A stretch of 64,000 nucleotides of DNA. Source: a virus. The position numbers and the translations under genes were made by a program. A model generated the notes under the pieces. It was not told where the DNA came from. It saw only the letters and a list, made by a program, of their open reading frames with translations, and made no database searches. Positions 38,106 to 45,857 of this stretch are shown one piece after another; positions within the stretch are counted from its first letter, which is position 1; the number at the start of each line of letters is the position of its first letter. Location: IMG/VR virus record IMGVR_UViG_3300036823_000117, positions 1-64,000 of that record; one strand, written 5' to 3'.

Positions 38106-38462
38106 CTACGCGGTCCGCGGCTTGATCTCGGTACGAAACTCCCCGTCGTAGCGGTACACCACTACCGGCGCCGGCCCGTCCAGAAACCCGCGGAGCAGCG
38201 AATCCGTGTGCGCGTGATACCCGATCCCCTCATACGACGTCACCGCGCCGCCGGCCGACAGCTCCGCCCCCCACGTACCCGCACACGAGATACTTACCTC
38301 GGTCGCTTCCCCGCTGATGCGCAGCCCTTCCGCGTACTGCTCCGCGGCACGCTCCGGATTCAGCGTGTCGTAGTGCGTGCCGAAATTCTCCCAGGCCAGG
38401 TAAGCCCCAGCGGGCAGGGCCCGCAGCACCGCGTAAGACTCCCCGTGCGTGATCTCACTCAT
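38106..38462 (-). CDS. Protein of unknown function (118 aa)
   Basis: The ATG at 38462 opens MSEITHGESYAVLRAL after GAGGGGGAAG. Mixed alpha/beta with a strand-rich end (APVVVYRYDGEFRTEIK). No family was recognised. Confidence 0.58.
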   Translation of the reverse strand: MSEITHGESYAVLRALPAGAYLAWENFGTHYDTLNPERAAEQYAEGLRISGEATEVSISCAGTWGAELSAGGAVTSYEGIGYHAHTDSLLRGFLDGPAPVVVYRYDGEFRTEIKPRTA

Positions 38463-38558
38463 GATCGCTTCCCCCTCGCGTAGTGCCGGATCTTGCCTTG
38501 AGTGCCCGGCGGTGCATTCGCTGCGTACCGCGCTAACCGGCCCGCCGGGCGGGTAGTC

Positions 38559-38753
38559 CTACAGGGTGCAGCAACACGGCGTGCAGTACCGGCACCCGCT
38601 GCACACGCAAGACAACCGGGCCGGGAGCACAACCGCGAGAGTCTCGGCGTTGCCCACGCGGCCGCCCGAAACCCGCGCGCCGCGGTCCGCCAGCTGGTCA
38701 CTGGTGAGCATCCGCACCGGGCGAGTGTTCCGGCTGGCAACAATCGGTTCCAT
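38559..38753 (-). CDS. Small protein with Cys-rich tail (64 aa)
   Basis: GAGAGGGAAAACG precedes the ATG at 38753. The tail CVCSGCRYCTPCCCTL has seven Cys residues in about 14 positions, enough for a small metal cluster or disulfides. No family was recognised. Confidence 0.5.
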   Translation of the reverse strand: MEPIVASRNTRPVRMLTSDQLADRGARVSGGRVGNAETLAVVLPARLSCVCSGCRYCTPCCCTL

Positions 38754-38795
38754 GATCGTTTTCCCTCTCGTGTTCGCTGGTATCGGTTCGCTGGC

Positions 38796-38975
38796 CTAGC
38801 GGGCCCACGCGTAGGGCAGGAATCCCCCGCGGGTGAGCCACTCGTCAAGCACTTCGACGTGCTCCGCAAGCCGGAGCGATGCCTCCTGGAAGTGCGCGAT
38901 GCTGTCTCCCGGCTGCGCGCCGTTCACGTCCGCGATTGCCTGCCGGATTGCGGCGAGCGTGGCGTTGGGGTCCAT
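38796..38975 (-). CDS. Tiny helical protein (59 aa)
   Basis: The ATG at 38975 opens MDPNATLAAIRQAIADV. Two amphipathic helices (AHFQEASLRLAEHVEVLDEWL) fill most of it. It is the first gene after P6. Confidence 0.55.
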   Translation of the reverse strand: MDPNATLAAIRQAIADVNGAQPGDSIAHFQEASLRLAEHVEVLDEWLTRGGFLPYAWAR

Positions 38976-39010
38976 GTGACTGCCTCCCGTTGTGCGTTGC
39001 TGTTAGCTAC

Positions 39011-39039
39011 ACACTAAGGCTACGCGTTAGGCATGTCAA
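39011..39039 (-). promoter_or_regulatory. Family promoter P6 (leftward)
   Basis: TTGACA (39039-39034), 17-base spacer with CTAACGCGTAGC, TAGTGT (39016-39011), followed by GTAGCTA. Confidence 0.83.
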
Positions 39040-39051
39040 GCGACACGCGGA

Positions 39052-39084
39052 AACTCCCCGTGCCAGCGTTCGGCACGGGGAGTT
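39052..39084 (-). terminator. 13-bp perfect hairpin before P6
   Basis: AACTCCCCGTGCC at 39052-39064 pairs exactly with 39072-39084 around a 7-base loop. It ends the gene that stops at 39096. Confidence 0.8.
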
Positions 39085-39095
39085 GGGAGAGCCGG

Positions 39096-39344
39096 CTAGC
39101 TCCGCGCGCGCTTGCACTCCGCGACCCACGCAGGGTCACTGCCCGCCACGAGAGACGCAGCGCGGGCTAGCGTGTCACGCGCGCCCAGCTCCGCGCCGGC
39201 CGCAGACCAGGCCATGCCCGCGGACACGTAACCGACGCGTTCCCCCGACTCGTGAAACACCGTGTGAGTTGCGCCGGCCGGCGGTTCCTCCCAATCCGCG
39301 ACCGGCAGCACGTCGTAATGCCCGTGATCAGTGTCAACGTCCAT
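39096..39344 (-). CDS. Small protein of unknown function (82 aa)
   Basis: GAGGAGAT precedes the ATG at 39344, which sits just inside the upstream gene's end. Aromatic and acidic start (MDVDTDHGHYDVLP), helical end. No family was recognised. Confidence 0.55.
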   Translation of the reverse strand: MDVDTDHGHYDVLPVADWEEPPAGATHTVFHESGERVGYVSAGMAWSAAGAELGARDTLARAASLVAGSDPAWVAECKRARS

Positions 39345-39345
39345 A

Positions 39346-39687
39346 TCAGATCTCCTCATCTTCCGGCCGCACCGTGTGACCCGTGATCGTGCGGAGCTTG
39401 TAACCGTCCGCGGGCCGGTACAGCACCGCGACCGCGGCCAGGTCGCTGACACGGGACACGAAACGCGAACCGTCGGGGCGGGTGACTTCGGTAACGGTCT
39501 CCAGGCCGGCCGGCGGGTAGTTCTCGGCTATCCACCCGTCCGCTTCAGGCCGCGTGTCGAAAGCGCGCTCGTAACCGTCCGATTCCGTCACGATGTGCTG
39601 CCACGGGTGACTGATCACGTTCCGCATTCGGTCGCCATCCCACCTGGTCCAGGTGACGCGAACGCGCTTGACGGTCGGCATGTCCAT
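39346..39687 (-). CDS. Protein of unknown function (113 aa)
   Basis: The ATG at 39687 or the one at 39681 starts a mixed alpha/beta protein (VKRVRVTWTRWDG early, VTRPDGSRFVSRVSDLAAV later). No family was recognised. Confidence 0.55.
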   Translation of the reverse strand: MDMPTVKRVRVTWTRWDGDRMRNVISHPWQHIVTESDGYERAFDTRPEADGWIAENYPPAGLETVTEVTRPDGSRFVSRVSDLAAVAVLYRPADGYKLRTITGHTVRPEDEEI

Positions 39688-39885
39688 TTACTTTGTCCCC
39701 TTGCGTGTCGGCTTGCAATGGATCTTGTAACCCTCGGCGTGTGACCCGGTAACCGGTCCGTGCCGCGGTCCTACCTCGGCCAGGCAGTCGGAGCACGTCC
39801 CGTAGTGCAGGTTCACGCCCGGCCCCTTGGCCCGTACGGGCCCGCGTGCCCGCACCCTGGGCTGCGGAGGGTTCATCAAGCTCAT
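39688..39885 (-). CDS. Small basic zinc-like protein (65 aa)
   Basis: The ATG at 39885 lies inside the palindrome of site 1 for the ribbon-helix-helix protein, so it is probably under that control. Cys residues at TCSDCLAE and HCKPTRKG and a basic N-terminus (RVRARGPVRAKG) suggest nucleic-acid binding. Confidence 0.5.
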   Translation of the reverse strand: MSLMNPPQPRVRARGPVRAKGPGVNLHYGTCSDCLAEVGPRHGPVTGSHAEGYKIHCKPTRKGTK

Positions 39886-39906
39886 AGAGGTAAACGTATA
39901 CCTCTA
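39885..39906. promoter_or_regulatory. Operator site 1, 22-bp palindrome
   Basis: TAGAGGTA and TACCTCTA are exact inverted arms around AACGTA; the core GTAAACGTATAC is at 39890-39901. It covers the start codon of the leftward gene and lies upstream of the rightward ribbon-helix-helix gene. Confidence 0.65.
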
Positions 39907-39938
39907 CTGTGAGGCAGGCAAGCCGAACCGCCGAACAG

Positions 39939-39953
39939 GTATACTCAAACTCA
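39939..39953 (+). promoter_or_regulatory. Half-site and -10 of the ribbon-helix-helix gene
   Basis: GTATAC at 39939-39944 overlaps TATACT (39940-39945), a near-consensus -10 that would start transcription at the ATG at 39953. Repressor binding here would block its own promoter and translation would be leaderless. Confidence 0.5.
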
Positions 39954-40288
39954 TGGGCAGGCCAGCGCTACCACACGGACGCCACGTCACCATCAGCGCC
40001 AAAGTCTCCGACGCACAGCTAGCCGCGATAGACGCCGCACGCGGCCAGCTCTCACGCTCCGCATGGCTAGCGTCCGCGGCCGCAGCAGCCGCGCCACCTG
40101 CCGCCGGGCCCGCCGCGAGCTCCACACACACGCCGGCCACCGCGGATAGTCCGGCGCCGGCCGAGGTGAAGCGCACCAGGAAAGCCTCTCAGCCGCCCGC
40201 ACAGGCCGCCACGTGCCCGCACAGGGGACTGCAGCCTGGTGCTTACTGCCGTGCGTGTAAGTCAGTCGTGCCAGGCAAGCCATCGTGA
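39953..40288 (+). CDS. Ribbon-helix-helix regulator (111 aa)
   Basis: The ATG at 39953 opens MGRPALPHGRHVTISAKV. A strand and two helices (AQLAAIDAARG and SRSAWLASAAAAA) form the ribbon-helix-helix part in residues 10-50. A Pro/Ala-rich linker and a basic tail with CPHRGLQPGAYCRAC-type Cys residues follow. GTAAACGTATAC sites lie on both sides, which supports self-regulation and control of the neighbouring leftward gene. Confidence 0.72.
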   Translation: MGRPALPHGRHVTISAKVSDAQLAAIDAARGQLSRSAWLASAAAAAAPPAAGPAASSTHTPATADSPAPAEVKRTRKASQPPAQAATCPHRGLQPGAYCRACKSVVPGKPS

Positions 40289-40313
40289 GGCCTGCACTAC
40301 GGCACGGCAACAG

Positions 40314-40384
40314 GTAAACGTATACGGATACACCCCAGGTAAAGGTAAACGTAAACCAATACCCGGATACAAGTAAACGTATAC
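40314..40384. repeat. Operator array downstream of the ribbon-helix-helix gene
   Basis: Copies of GTAAACGTATAC lie at 40314-40325 and 40373-40384, and a variant GTAAACGTAAAC at 40345-40356. Spacings are about 31 and 28 bases, close to three helical turns. The array may be a partition, replication or operator site. Confidence 0.65.
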
Positions 40385-40965
40385 AGCAACCGGCGAACAC
40401 ACACTGAGCAAGGGTGACCCCCCGCGCGAAACCAGCGGCCGGCACGACTATGGACGTTGCGCGCGTGCGCGGTTCTACTAGCGGGGATGCTCGGCGGGGA
40501 TGCGCCGGTAAGGCGGCCGGTAAGCGGAGGGTTGCCCTGGCAGTTAGGCGATAACGGACAGCGGCATTGTGTTGGGTAGCTGTGTATTACCGGGCAATCT
40601 CGCGTTTGTGCAGGTCAAGGCTTCGCAGTTTGGCAAAGGCAAGCCATTGATAACGTAATGCAGCTTTACCTAAGGTTTATTATCGGCGCGACATTTAAGG
40701 CGCTTCCCGCATTCCCTGCCTTATCACCCACCTGCCCAGCTAGCACATGCCTGGCCATTCCCTCACTGTGCATACCGCAGCGAATGCGGACAGGTCACCT
40801 GGTCACGAGCTGGACATTCCCCCGCATAGGGGAGGGTGCATTCCTCCTATCCCACCCCATCATGCATGTGTGCATATCCACATGGGATCGGACATTGACA
40901 CCAAGCATCAATGCGACATGTCCGGGAATCAGGCCCATCCCACAACGGGGCGTACCCGGACAGGT

Positions 40966-40997
40966 CCCCACCCCCACATATCCCCCCCCACCCCCCC
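40966..40997. other. C-rich run able to form a G-quadruplex
   Basis: Four runs of 4, 5, 8 and 7 cytosines are separated by short spacers. The reverse strand has four matching G runs. It lies about 90 bases upstream of TerS. Confidence 0.6.
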
Positions 40998-41084
40998 AAA
41001 CCGGCACGGGGTCACCCCCGGCGTATCCCTCTTGTCTGTGTATCCGATTTCCAAGACCATGTTTCCGTTTTGAGGGGGTTTGCC

Positions 41085-41567
41085 GTGCCGGGTCGTCCGA
41101 GGCGTCGTGTTGGGCCGCCTGCGGTGAGGGGCGGGAATGGTTCGTGGGATCAGTTCGCTCCGGGTAATTCGGCTGCGCTGGTTCACGGGGCTCGGAGCGA
41201 GGCGGTGTTTTCCCCGGTGGCTGAGGCGATCGCGGCGGAGGCGTGCGGGTCGGCGCCGGAGTACTTGTCGGACAGGTCGTTCCGGTTTGCGTTGCGGTCG
41301 TGGGCGGAGGCTGAGGCGCAGCTGCTGTTGTATGAGTCGTGGATGGAGCAGCTGCCGCAGAATGCGCGGTACAGCGCGAAGGGGGCGCAGGCTCCTCCGG
41401 TTGATCAGTGGCGGAAGCTGTCGGCTCATGCTGCGAATCTGCGGAAGCCGCTGGGCCTGGATCCGGTGTCCAGGGTGCGGATCGGGCAGTCGCTGGCCTC
41501 CCAGAACGTGGACCTGGCGCGGCTGGCGATGATGGAGTTCGGTGACGACGGCGAGGCCGAGGATTAG
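41085..41567 (+). CDS. Terminase small subunit
   Basis: The GTG at 41085 follows GAGGGGG. The 160-aa protein has the typical start GNSAALVHGARSE and AAEACG, then a helical part (LRSWAEAEAQLLLYE) with PVDQWRKLSAHAANLRKPLGL. That fits a helical DNA-binding and oligomerising TerS of siphoviruses. The stop overlaps the convergent gene by 4 bases. Confidence 0.8.
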   Translation: MPGRPRRRVGPPAVRGGNGSWDQFAPGNSAALVHGARSEAVFSPVAEAIAAEACGSAPEYLSDRSFRFALRSWAEAEAQLLLYESWMEQLPQNARYSAKGAQAPPVDQWRKLSAHAANLRKPLGLDPVSRVRIGQSLASQNVDLARLAMMEFGDDGEAED

Positions 41568-41896
41568 GGTCTGAGCCAGGCGACGGCGCGGCGCCACCGT
41601 GGGGCCTGCGCGCGGGTGCGCTGTTCGTACGCGGCCTGGTACTCGGCGGTGTGCGTCTGGAGGTAGTCCTCGAGGTGGCGCTGGTCCTCGTCTTCGGGGC
41701 GGCTGTCGAGGAATTCGCGGAGCGCCCGGCCGGTCGTGACGCCGTACCGGCGCTGCAGGTGGCCGCACAGGGTGTCGTCGAGGTAGAACTTCCGGCTTCG
41801 CGCGTAGAGGTTCCGGCGGCCGTCGGGGAGGAACTCGGGGCCGAGGCATCCTGGCTGCCAGCAGTCGGTGACCATGTCCGGGCAGTTGATGCACAT
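41564..41896 (-). CDS. Cys-containing protein of unknown function (110 aa)
   Basis: The ATG at 41896 opens MCINCPDMVTDCWQPGC, a likely zinc cluster. A basic helical tail (AYEQRTRAQAPRWRRAVAW) follows. It is the last of four leftward genes set between the terminase subunits. Confidence 0.6.
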   Translation of the reverse strand: MCINCPDMVTDCWQPGCLGPEFLPDGRRNLYARSRKFYLDDTLCGHLQRRYGVTTGRALREFLDSRPEDEDQRHLEDYLQTHTAEYQAAYEQRTRAQAPRWRRAVAWLRP

Positions 41897-41899
41897 GGC

Positions 41900-42202
41900 T
41901 TACCTCGGCGCCGTGACGTTGAGGGTGGCTGCGCGGACGGGCATGCGGGTCATCTGCTGGATGCACAGGTCGAGGTCGTCGATGGCGAGGCCGGCGGTGG
42001 CACGGTAATGGCCGGCGTGACGCTCGAGGTCGGCCCAGGTGATCAGGTCCGGGATGCGGGCGCCCATGTCGCGGGCCATCCTGGTCGTGTAGCTGGCGAG
42101 GCGGGCGTCGGCGGTGACGATGGTGAGCTGCTCCGCGGCGGCGTACGCGATGAGCTCGGTGGTCTTGCCCGTGCCCCTGGCACCGGAGATGACGACGTCC
42201 AT
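41900..42202 (-). CDS. Small P-loop protein (100 aa)
   Basis: The start at 42202 overlaps the upstream stop as TGATG. Walker A GARGTGKT occurs at residues 7-14, then LTIVTADARLASYTTRM, and a Walker B-like LAIDDLDLC near residue 75. It is far shorter than usual AAA or deoxynucleoside-kinase proteins. It may be a truncated ATPase or a nucleotide-binding accessory protein of packaging. Confidence 0.72.
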   Translation of the reverse strand: MDVVISGARGTGKTTELIAYAAAEQLTIVTADARLASYTTRMARDMGARIPDLITWADLERHAGHYRATAGLAIDDLDLCIQQMTRMPVRAATLNVTAPR

Positions 42203-42669
42203 CACGCGGCCGGCGCGACGGGGACGGTGACCTCCAGGACGGTTTCCCCGAACCGCCCGGGGGTCGTGGTCTCGCCGGGCAGGGCCAGCATGACGCACCC
42301 GGCGTCCAGGGTGGCGATGGCCAGCTGCTCCCGCGCCCGTTTCCTCGCGTGCTCCAGGACCCCGGCCATCGCCCCGTTCGCGTACTCCGACACGGTCGCG
42401 GTGCACTGCACCGCGCGGGCCCGGGCAATCGCGGCGCCCTCGACAACTTCCATGACGAGGGGGCCGCGGCCCGGGGCCACTTCCAGCCGGAACTCCGGCG
42501 GGCCGCTGAACAGGGACGTGACCGGCTGCTGGTAACTCCGCGGGTAACACGCCGGCTGGTAGCTCACGTCGAACTGCGCGGCGGCCGGGTGGTCGCAGGA
42601 CACCCGGCGGACCATCCCGTCGGAGTACTCCGCGACCACGCAGATCCGGGTCACGTACGCCGTGCTCAT
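42202..42669 (-). CDS. Protein of unknown function (155 aa)
   Basis: ATG at 42669 overlaps the upstream stop as TGATG. Strand-rich with a central helix (ANGAMAGVLEHARKRAREQLA). It begins MSTAYVTRICVVAEYSDG. No family was recognised. Confidence 0.6.
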   Translation of the reverse strand: MSTAYVTRICVVAEYSDGMVRRVSCDHPAAAQFDVSYQPACYPRSYQQPVTSLFSGPPEFRLEVAPGRGPLVMEVVEGAAIARARAVQCTATVSEYANGAMAGVLEHARKRAREQLAIATLDAGCVMLALPGETTTPGRFGETVLEVTVPVAPAA

Positions 42670-42947
42670 CAGAGCCGGCCCGGGGCCTGGCACGTCTTGA
42701 GATGCGCCGCGGCTTCCTCGAGCGCGGTCAGCAGCGACTGGAAGCTGATGGTGTACTCCCCGTCAGCGGAGTGCTCCCACGGGGTCATCGCCACCGTCCA
42801 CTCCGTCGCGCAGGGCGCATGCTGAACCCTGGCATCGAGGGCCTCGATTGTGCCCTGCTGCGTTGTCTCCACCGTGTTCTTCTCGGCTCCGAGCGAGAAC
42901 TCGTGCATGAAGGCCAGGGCCAGCTCATTGATCTGCGGCGTTGTCAC
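42669..42947 (-). CDS. Protein of unknown function (92 aa)
   Basis: A GTG at 42947 starts the frame. Mixed alpha/beta, ending in a helix with Cys (LEEAAAHLKTCQAPG). First gene of the leftward insert between TerS and TerL. Confidence 0.55.
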   Translation of the reverse strand: MTTPQINELALAFMHEFSLGAEKNTVETTQQGTIEALDARVQHAPCATEWTVAMTPWEHSADGEYTISFQSLLTALEEAAAHLKTCQAPGRL

Positions 42948-42979
42948 CCTCCCATTGTCTTGCCTGGAGGTGACCGGAG

Positions 42980-44491
42980 TTGGCGCTTCCCGCCGGCCGT
43001 GAGCTGCTCCGCGCCCTCGCCGACCCGGTCAGGTTCGCCCAGGTGCTGTGCGGCGCCGAGCTGTGGGACCACCAGATCGCCGTGGCCCGGTCGAGCGCAA
43101 GGTACCGGATCATCTGCTCGGGAAGGCAGGCAGGGAAGTCGCGGCTCCTCGCGATCCTGGCGCTTTTCCAGGGTTTCACGAAGCCCGGGTCGCTGACCCT
43201 GGTGGTGTCCGCGGGGGAAACGGCGGCGAAGAGGCTGCTCGAGGAAATCGCTACCCTGGCGTCCGCGGAAATTCTTGCGCCCAGTGTGGTTGAGGACAAC
43301 CAGACAATCCTGGTATTGTCCAATGGGTCGAGGATTATGTCCGTGCCCGCCTCTCAGAAGCAGATCCGAGGCTGGCCCGTTGACCTTTTGATCCTGGATG
43401 AGGCCGGTTTCATCGAGAATGATATCTGGCGTGCGGCCGAGCCGGCGATCATCGCCCGGCCTGGTTCCCGGGTCATCCTGTGCTCCAGCCCCTGGGGCGG
43501 CGTCGAGGCGTTCTTCCGCCAGCTGTGGCAGCGGGGCATGGATTCCCCCGATGCGATGTACGAGTCGTGGCACTGGCCGTCGTCGATCTCGCCGATGGTC
43601 GACGACAAGCTTCTCGAGGAAATCCGCAAGCGGGAAACCGCCGACTACTTCACCCGGGAGTTCCTCGCCGAGTGGCAGGACGAGTACGGCGCGTACCTGA
43701 CCGAGGAGGAAATCTCCTCCGCGGCGGCCGGGTACCGGCTCGCGTCGCCGCAGATGGTGTCCGGGTGGTCGCCGTGGGATCCCTACTCGCAGCGGAAAGA
43801 GCGTCCCTACACTGCGGTGTCCGGCGTCGACTGGGCGTTCTCCAGGGACGCGAACGCCCAGGTGCTCATGGCGGCCCTGGACGACGGGAACCTCAACCCG
43901 GGCGGCGAGCTCCGGTATTTCGTCCCGTGGATGGAATACGCGTACAAGACCCCGTACTCGAAATGGGTCACCACCGTCGCGGACACCGCGAAGGGCTACG
44001 GGCTGCGGGTCGTCGCGTCCGAGGCCAACGGCGTCGGGGCAGCTCCCACCCAGAGCCTCCAGGACGAGATGGGCCGCCGGGCGTCGGGGTGCTTCGTCGC
44101 CGCAGTGTGGACCGACGCGCGGCGGAAGATGTCGGGCTTCGGCCAGATCAAGATGATGCTGCAGCAGGGCCTCCTGGTGCTGCCCCGCGAGCCGGAGCTC
44201 CTCAAGCAGCTCCGCAGCCTGGAGTTCGAGAACCTGCCCGGCGGCGGTGTCCGCATCGCCGTCCCCGAGCGCGCCGGCCACGACGACCTCGCGATGGCGC
44301 TGATGCAGGCCGTGTCGTGCATCCGGCCGACGACCCGCGGCGAAGGCGAGATACCCGACCGCGGCGCCCTGCCCCACGACACCACCGGGTCCGGGGTGAA
44401 GGTCCCGCTGCAGCCCCGCCCGGTGCAGTGGCACTCAATGTCGTACGCCGCCCCGGCGGGCCGGGAACGCGAGCCTGCATCCGCGTGGTGA
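42980..44491 (+). CDS. Terminase large subunit
   Basis: The 503-aa protein starts at a TTG after a GGAG site. The ATPase has Walker A CSGRQAGKS at residues 46-54 and Walker B LLILDEAGF near residue 141. A downstream motif CSSPWG acts as the coupling motif. The nuclease half has VSGVDWAF with Asp284, and GHDDLAMAL near residue 435. It packages DNA into the procapsid and cuts concatemers. Confidence 0.95.
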   Translation: MALPAGRELLRALADPVRFAQVLCGAELWDHQIAVARSSARYRIICSGRQAGKSRLLAILALFQGFTKPGSLTLVVSAGETAAKRLLEEIATLASAEILAPSVVEDNQTILVLSNGSRIMSVPASQKQIRGWPVDLLILDEAGFIENDIWRAAEPAIIARPGSRVILCSSPWGGVEAFFRQLWQRGMDSPDAMYESWHWPSSISPMVDDKLLEEIRKRETADYFTREFLAEWQDEYGAYLTEEEISSAAAGYRLASPQMVSGWSPWDPYSQRKERPYTAVSGVDWAFSRDANAQVLMAALDDGNLNPGGELRYFVPWMEYAYKTPYSKWVTTVADTAKGYGLRVVASEANGVGAAPTQSLQDEMGRRASGCFVAAVWTDARRKMSGFGQIKMMLQQGLLVLPREPELLKQLRSLEFENLPGGGVRIAVPERAGHDDLAMALMQAVSCIRPTTRGEGEIPDRGALPHDTTGSGVKVPLQPRPVQWHSMSYAAPAGREREPASAW

Positions 44492-44511
44492 CCAGGCGAT
44501 AACATTGCGTC

Positions 44512-44691
44512 ATGTCCGCTCGCTGGTACCTGGCGTTCCTTGCGTGCTACGCGACTGCCGCCGTTCCCCTGTGGTTCCTCGCCGGCTTCCGGCACTGGAA
44601 CCGGTACCTGGCCGCCGCTGCCGTGGCCGGCTGGGCTGTCGCGTCGTCGTGCGCCGCCGACCGCATCGTTCGCGGCGGCCGCCGTGGGTGA
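44512..44691 (+). CDS. Small membrane protein (59 aa)
   Basis: The ATG at 44512 opens MSARWYLAFLACYATAAV. Two hydrophobic segments (TAAVPLWFLAG, LAAAAVAGWAVASS) and a basic tail follow. Its stop overlaps the next frame. Role unknown, holin-like in size only. Confidence 0.55.
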   Translation: MSARWYLAFLACYATAAVPLWFLAGFRHWNRYLAAAAVAGWAVASSCAADRIVRGGRRG

Positions 44692-45412
44692 CACCATCTG
44701 GCTCCGCGGCGAGTCCGGCGTGATCTTCACCTTGGACCAGGCCGCGGTCACCGACCACTGGTACCGGAGGATCACGGGCCCGCGGCCCGGGCTCACCCAG
44801 GTCAAAGAGGACGGGTCGCCGTGGACCGGGCCGCCGGTCTCGCCGCCCGTCCCGTCGTGGTCTCCTTCGGCGCGGTCCGCGCTGAGCCCCTCCCGGCCCG
44901 GCTGGGGGCCCGAGGAGGTCCCGCTCGAGGACCCGGATGACGAGCCCGTCCTCACCCTTGACACCCTCCGCGGGTACCGGTCGTGGGCGGAGTGGGAGCA
45001 CGGCACGTGGGTGATGCGATCTCATGACCGGTTCCCGTGGCCGCCCGGCGAGTGGGCGCAGGCGCGTTGCAAGGCCTGCGAGACAGCTGGCCGGCCCGTC
45101 CCGGTATGGGGGAAGTGCCGGACCTACGGATACGGGTGCGGCTTGTATGCGGCGTCGACCCCTGAGATCGGGGTCCGCGGCGGCGTCTGGGGCGTCCTGG
45201 AGGCCAAGGGGCGGATCGTGTCCCACGGGTACGGGTTCCGCGCGCAGTACGCGCGCCCGGTTGCGCTTGCCCGCCCGGATCAGCCCGGGTTCCGCGGCGA
45301 GCCCGACCTTGCCGAGCTTCGGCAGGCCGCGAGGGGCATCGCCCGGGCCTACGGCATCCCGCTCCTGCCAGCCGAGCAGCTCGAGGCGGAGTACCCTCCG
45401 GACACAGGCTGA
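44684..45412 (+). CDS. Protein of unknown function (242 aa)
   Basis: The GTG at 44684 overlaps the preceding gene by 8 bases. The first 60 residues are strand-rich and the middle is Pro/Ser-rich. The C-terminal 130 residues have CKACETAGRPVPVWGKC and several aromatic residues that may bind zinc. Close similarity to a host protein is possible but not seen. Confidence 0.6.
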   Translation: MGDTIWLRGESGVIFTLDQAAVTDHWYRRITGPRPGLTQVKEDGSPWTGPPVSPPVPSWSPSARSALSPSRPGWGPEEVPLEDPDDEPVLTLDTLRGYRSWAEWEHGTWVMRSHDRFPWPPGEWAQARCKACETAGRPVPVWGKCRTYGYGCGLYAASTPEIGVRGGVWGVLEAKGRIVSHGYGFRAQYARPVALARPDQPGFRGEPDLAELRQAARGIARAYGIPLLPAEQLEAEYPPDTG

Positions 45413-45427
45413 CCTGGGAGGGAACCT

Positions 45428-45556
45428 GTGGACATCGGCGAGCCCGAGAAGATCATCATCAGTGAGCCGGCGGACGAGCCGGCGACCGTGCAGGAACCTG
45501 AGCCGGCGTCTGCGCCTGCTGAGCCTGCGCCTGTCCTCGAGCCGGTCCCCGCGTAG
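45428..45556 (+). CDS. Tiny acidic Pro/Glu-rich protein (42 aa)
   Basis: A GGAGGGAA site precedes the GTG at 45428. The sequence is nearly all Glu, Pro and Ala (ISEPADEPATVQEPEP), disordered. Possibly a packaging or scaffold adaptor. Confidence 0.4.
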   Translation: MDIGEPEKIIISEPADEPATVQEPEPASAPAEPAPVLEPVPA

Positions 45557-45602
45557 ATGCCCGGCGAAGCGGACCCGGGCGGCGTCTACCGGGGAGCGCG
45601 CC

Positions 45603-45857
45603 GTGCTAGTCGCGTTCCTCGCTGCCGTCCACCCGGCGATTATCGGTGTTGACGAGGCCGAGCCGGACTGGCCGGTCATCTACGTCAGCACGCCGAACGG
45701 GCAGCTGTCCTGGCATCTCAGCAAGGATGACCTGGACCTGTTCCCGCACGTCCCGCAGACGACCGGCCTGCTCACCTGGGACGGGCACAGCACGGCGGAG
45801 AAGTACGAGCGGCTCAGGATGCTGACTGCCCGGCACGCCCTGACAAGCAAGCTATGA
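45603..45857 (+). CDS. Protein of unknown function (84 aa)
   Basis: GGGGAG precedes the GTG at 45603. The protein is strand-rich at first (LVAFLAAVHPAIIGVDEAE), then helical. It overlaps the next gene as ATGA. Confidence 0.5.
   Translation: MLVAFLAAVHPAIIGVDEAEPDWPVIYVSTPNGQLSWHLSKDDLDLFPHVPQTTGLLTWDGHSTAEKYERLRMLTARHALTSKL

Larger units (their letters stand above)
40289..41084. other. Non-coding gap before the packaging genes
   Basis: About 800 bases with no credible gene. It holds the operator array, a lower-GC stretch near 40560-40720, repeats of CGGACAGGTC (near 40788 and 40958), and a C-run track at 40966-40997 with G-quadruplex potential on the other strand. Its place beside TerS makes it a candidate cos or pac site, and an origin is also possible. 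Confidence 0.45.

Noticed and set aside
40658-41073. Several short overlapping open frames in the C-rich gap before TerS
   Set aside because: They are Pro/His/Cys-rich by composition of the C runs, have no ribosome sites and mutually overlap.
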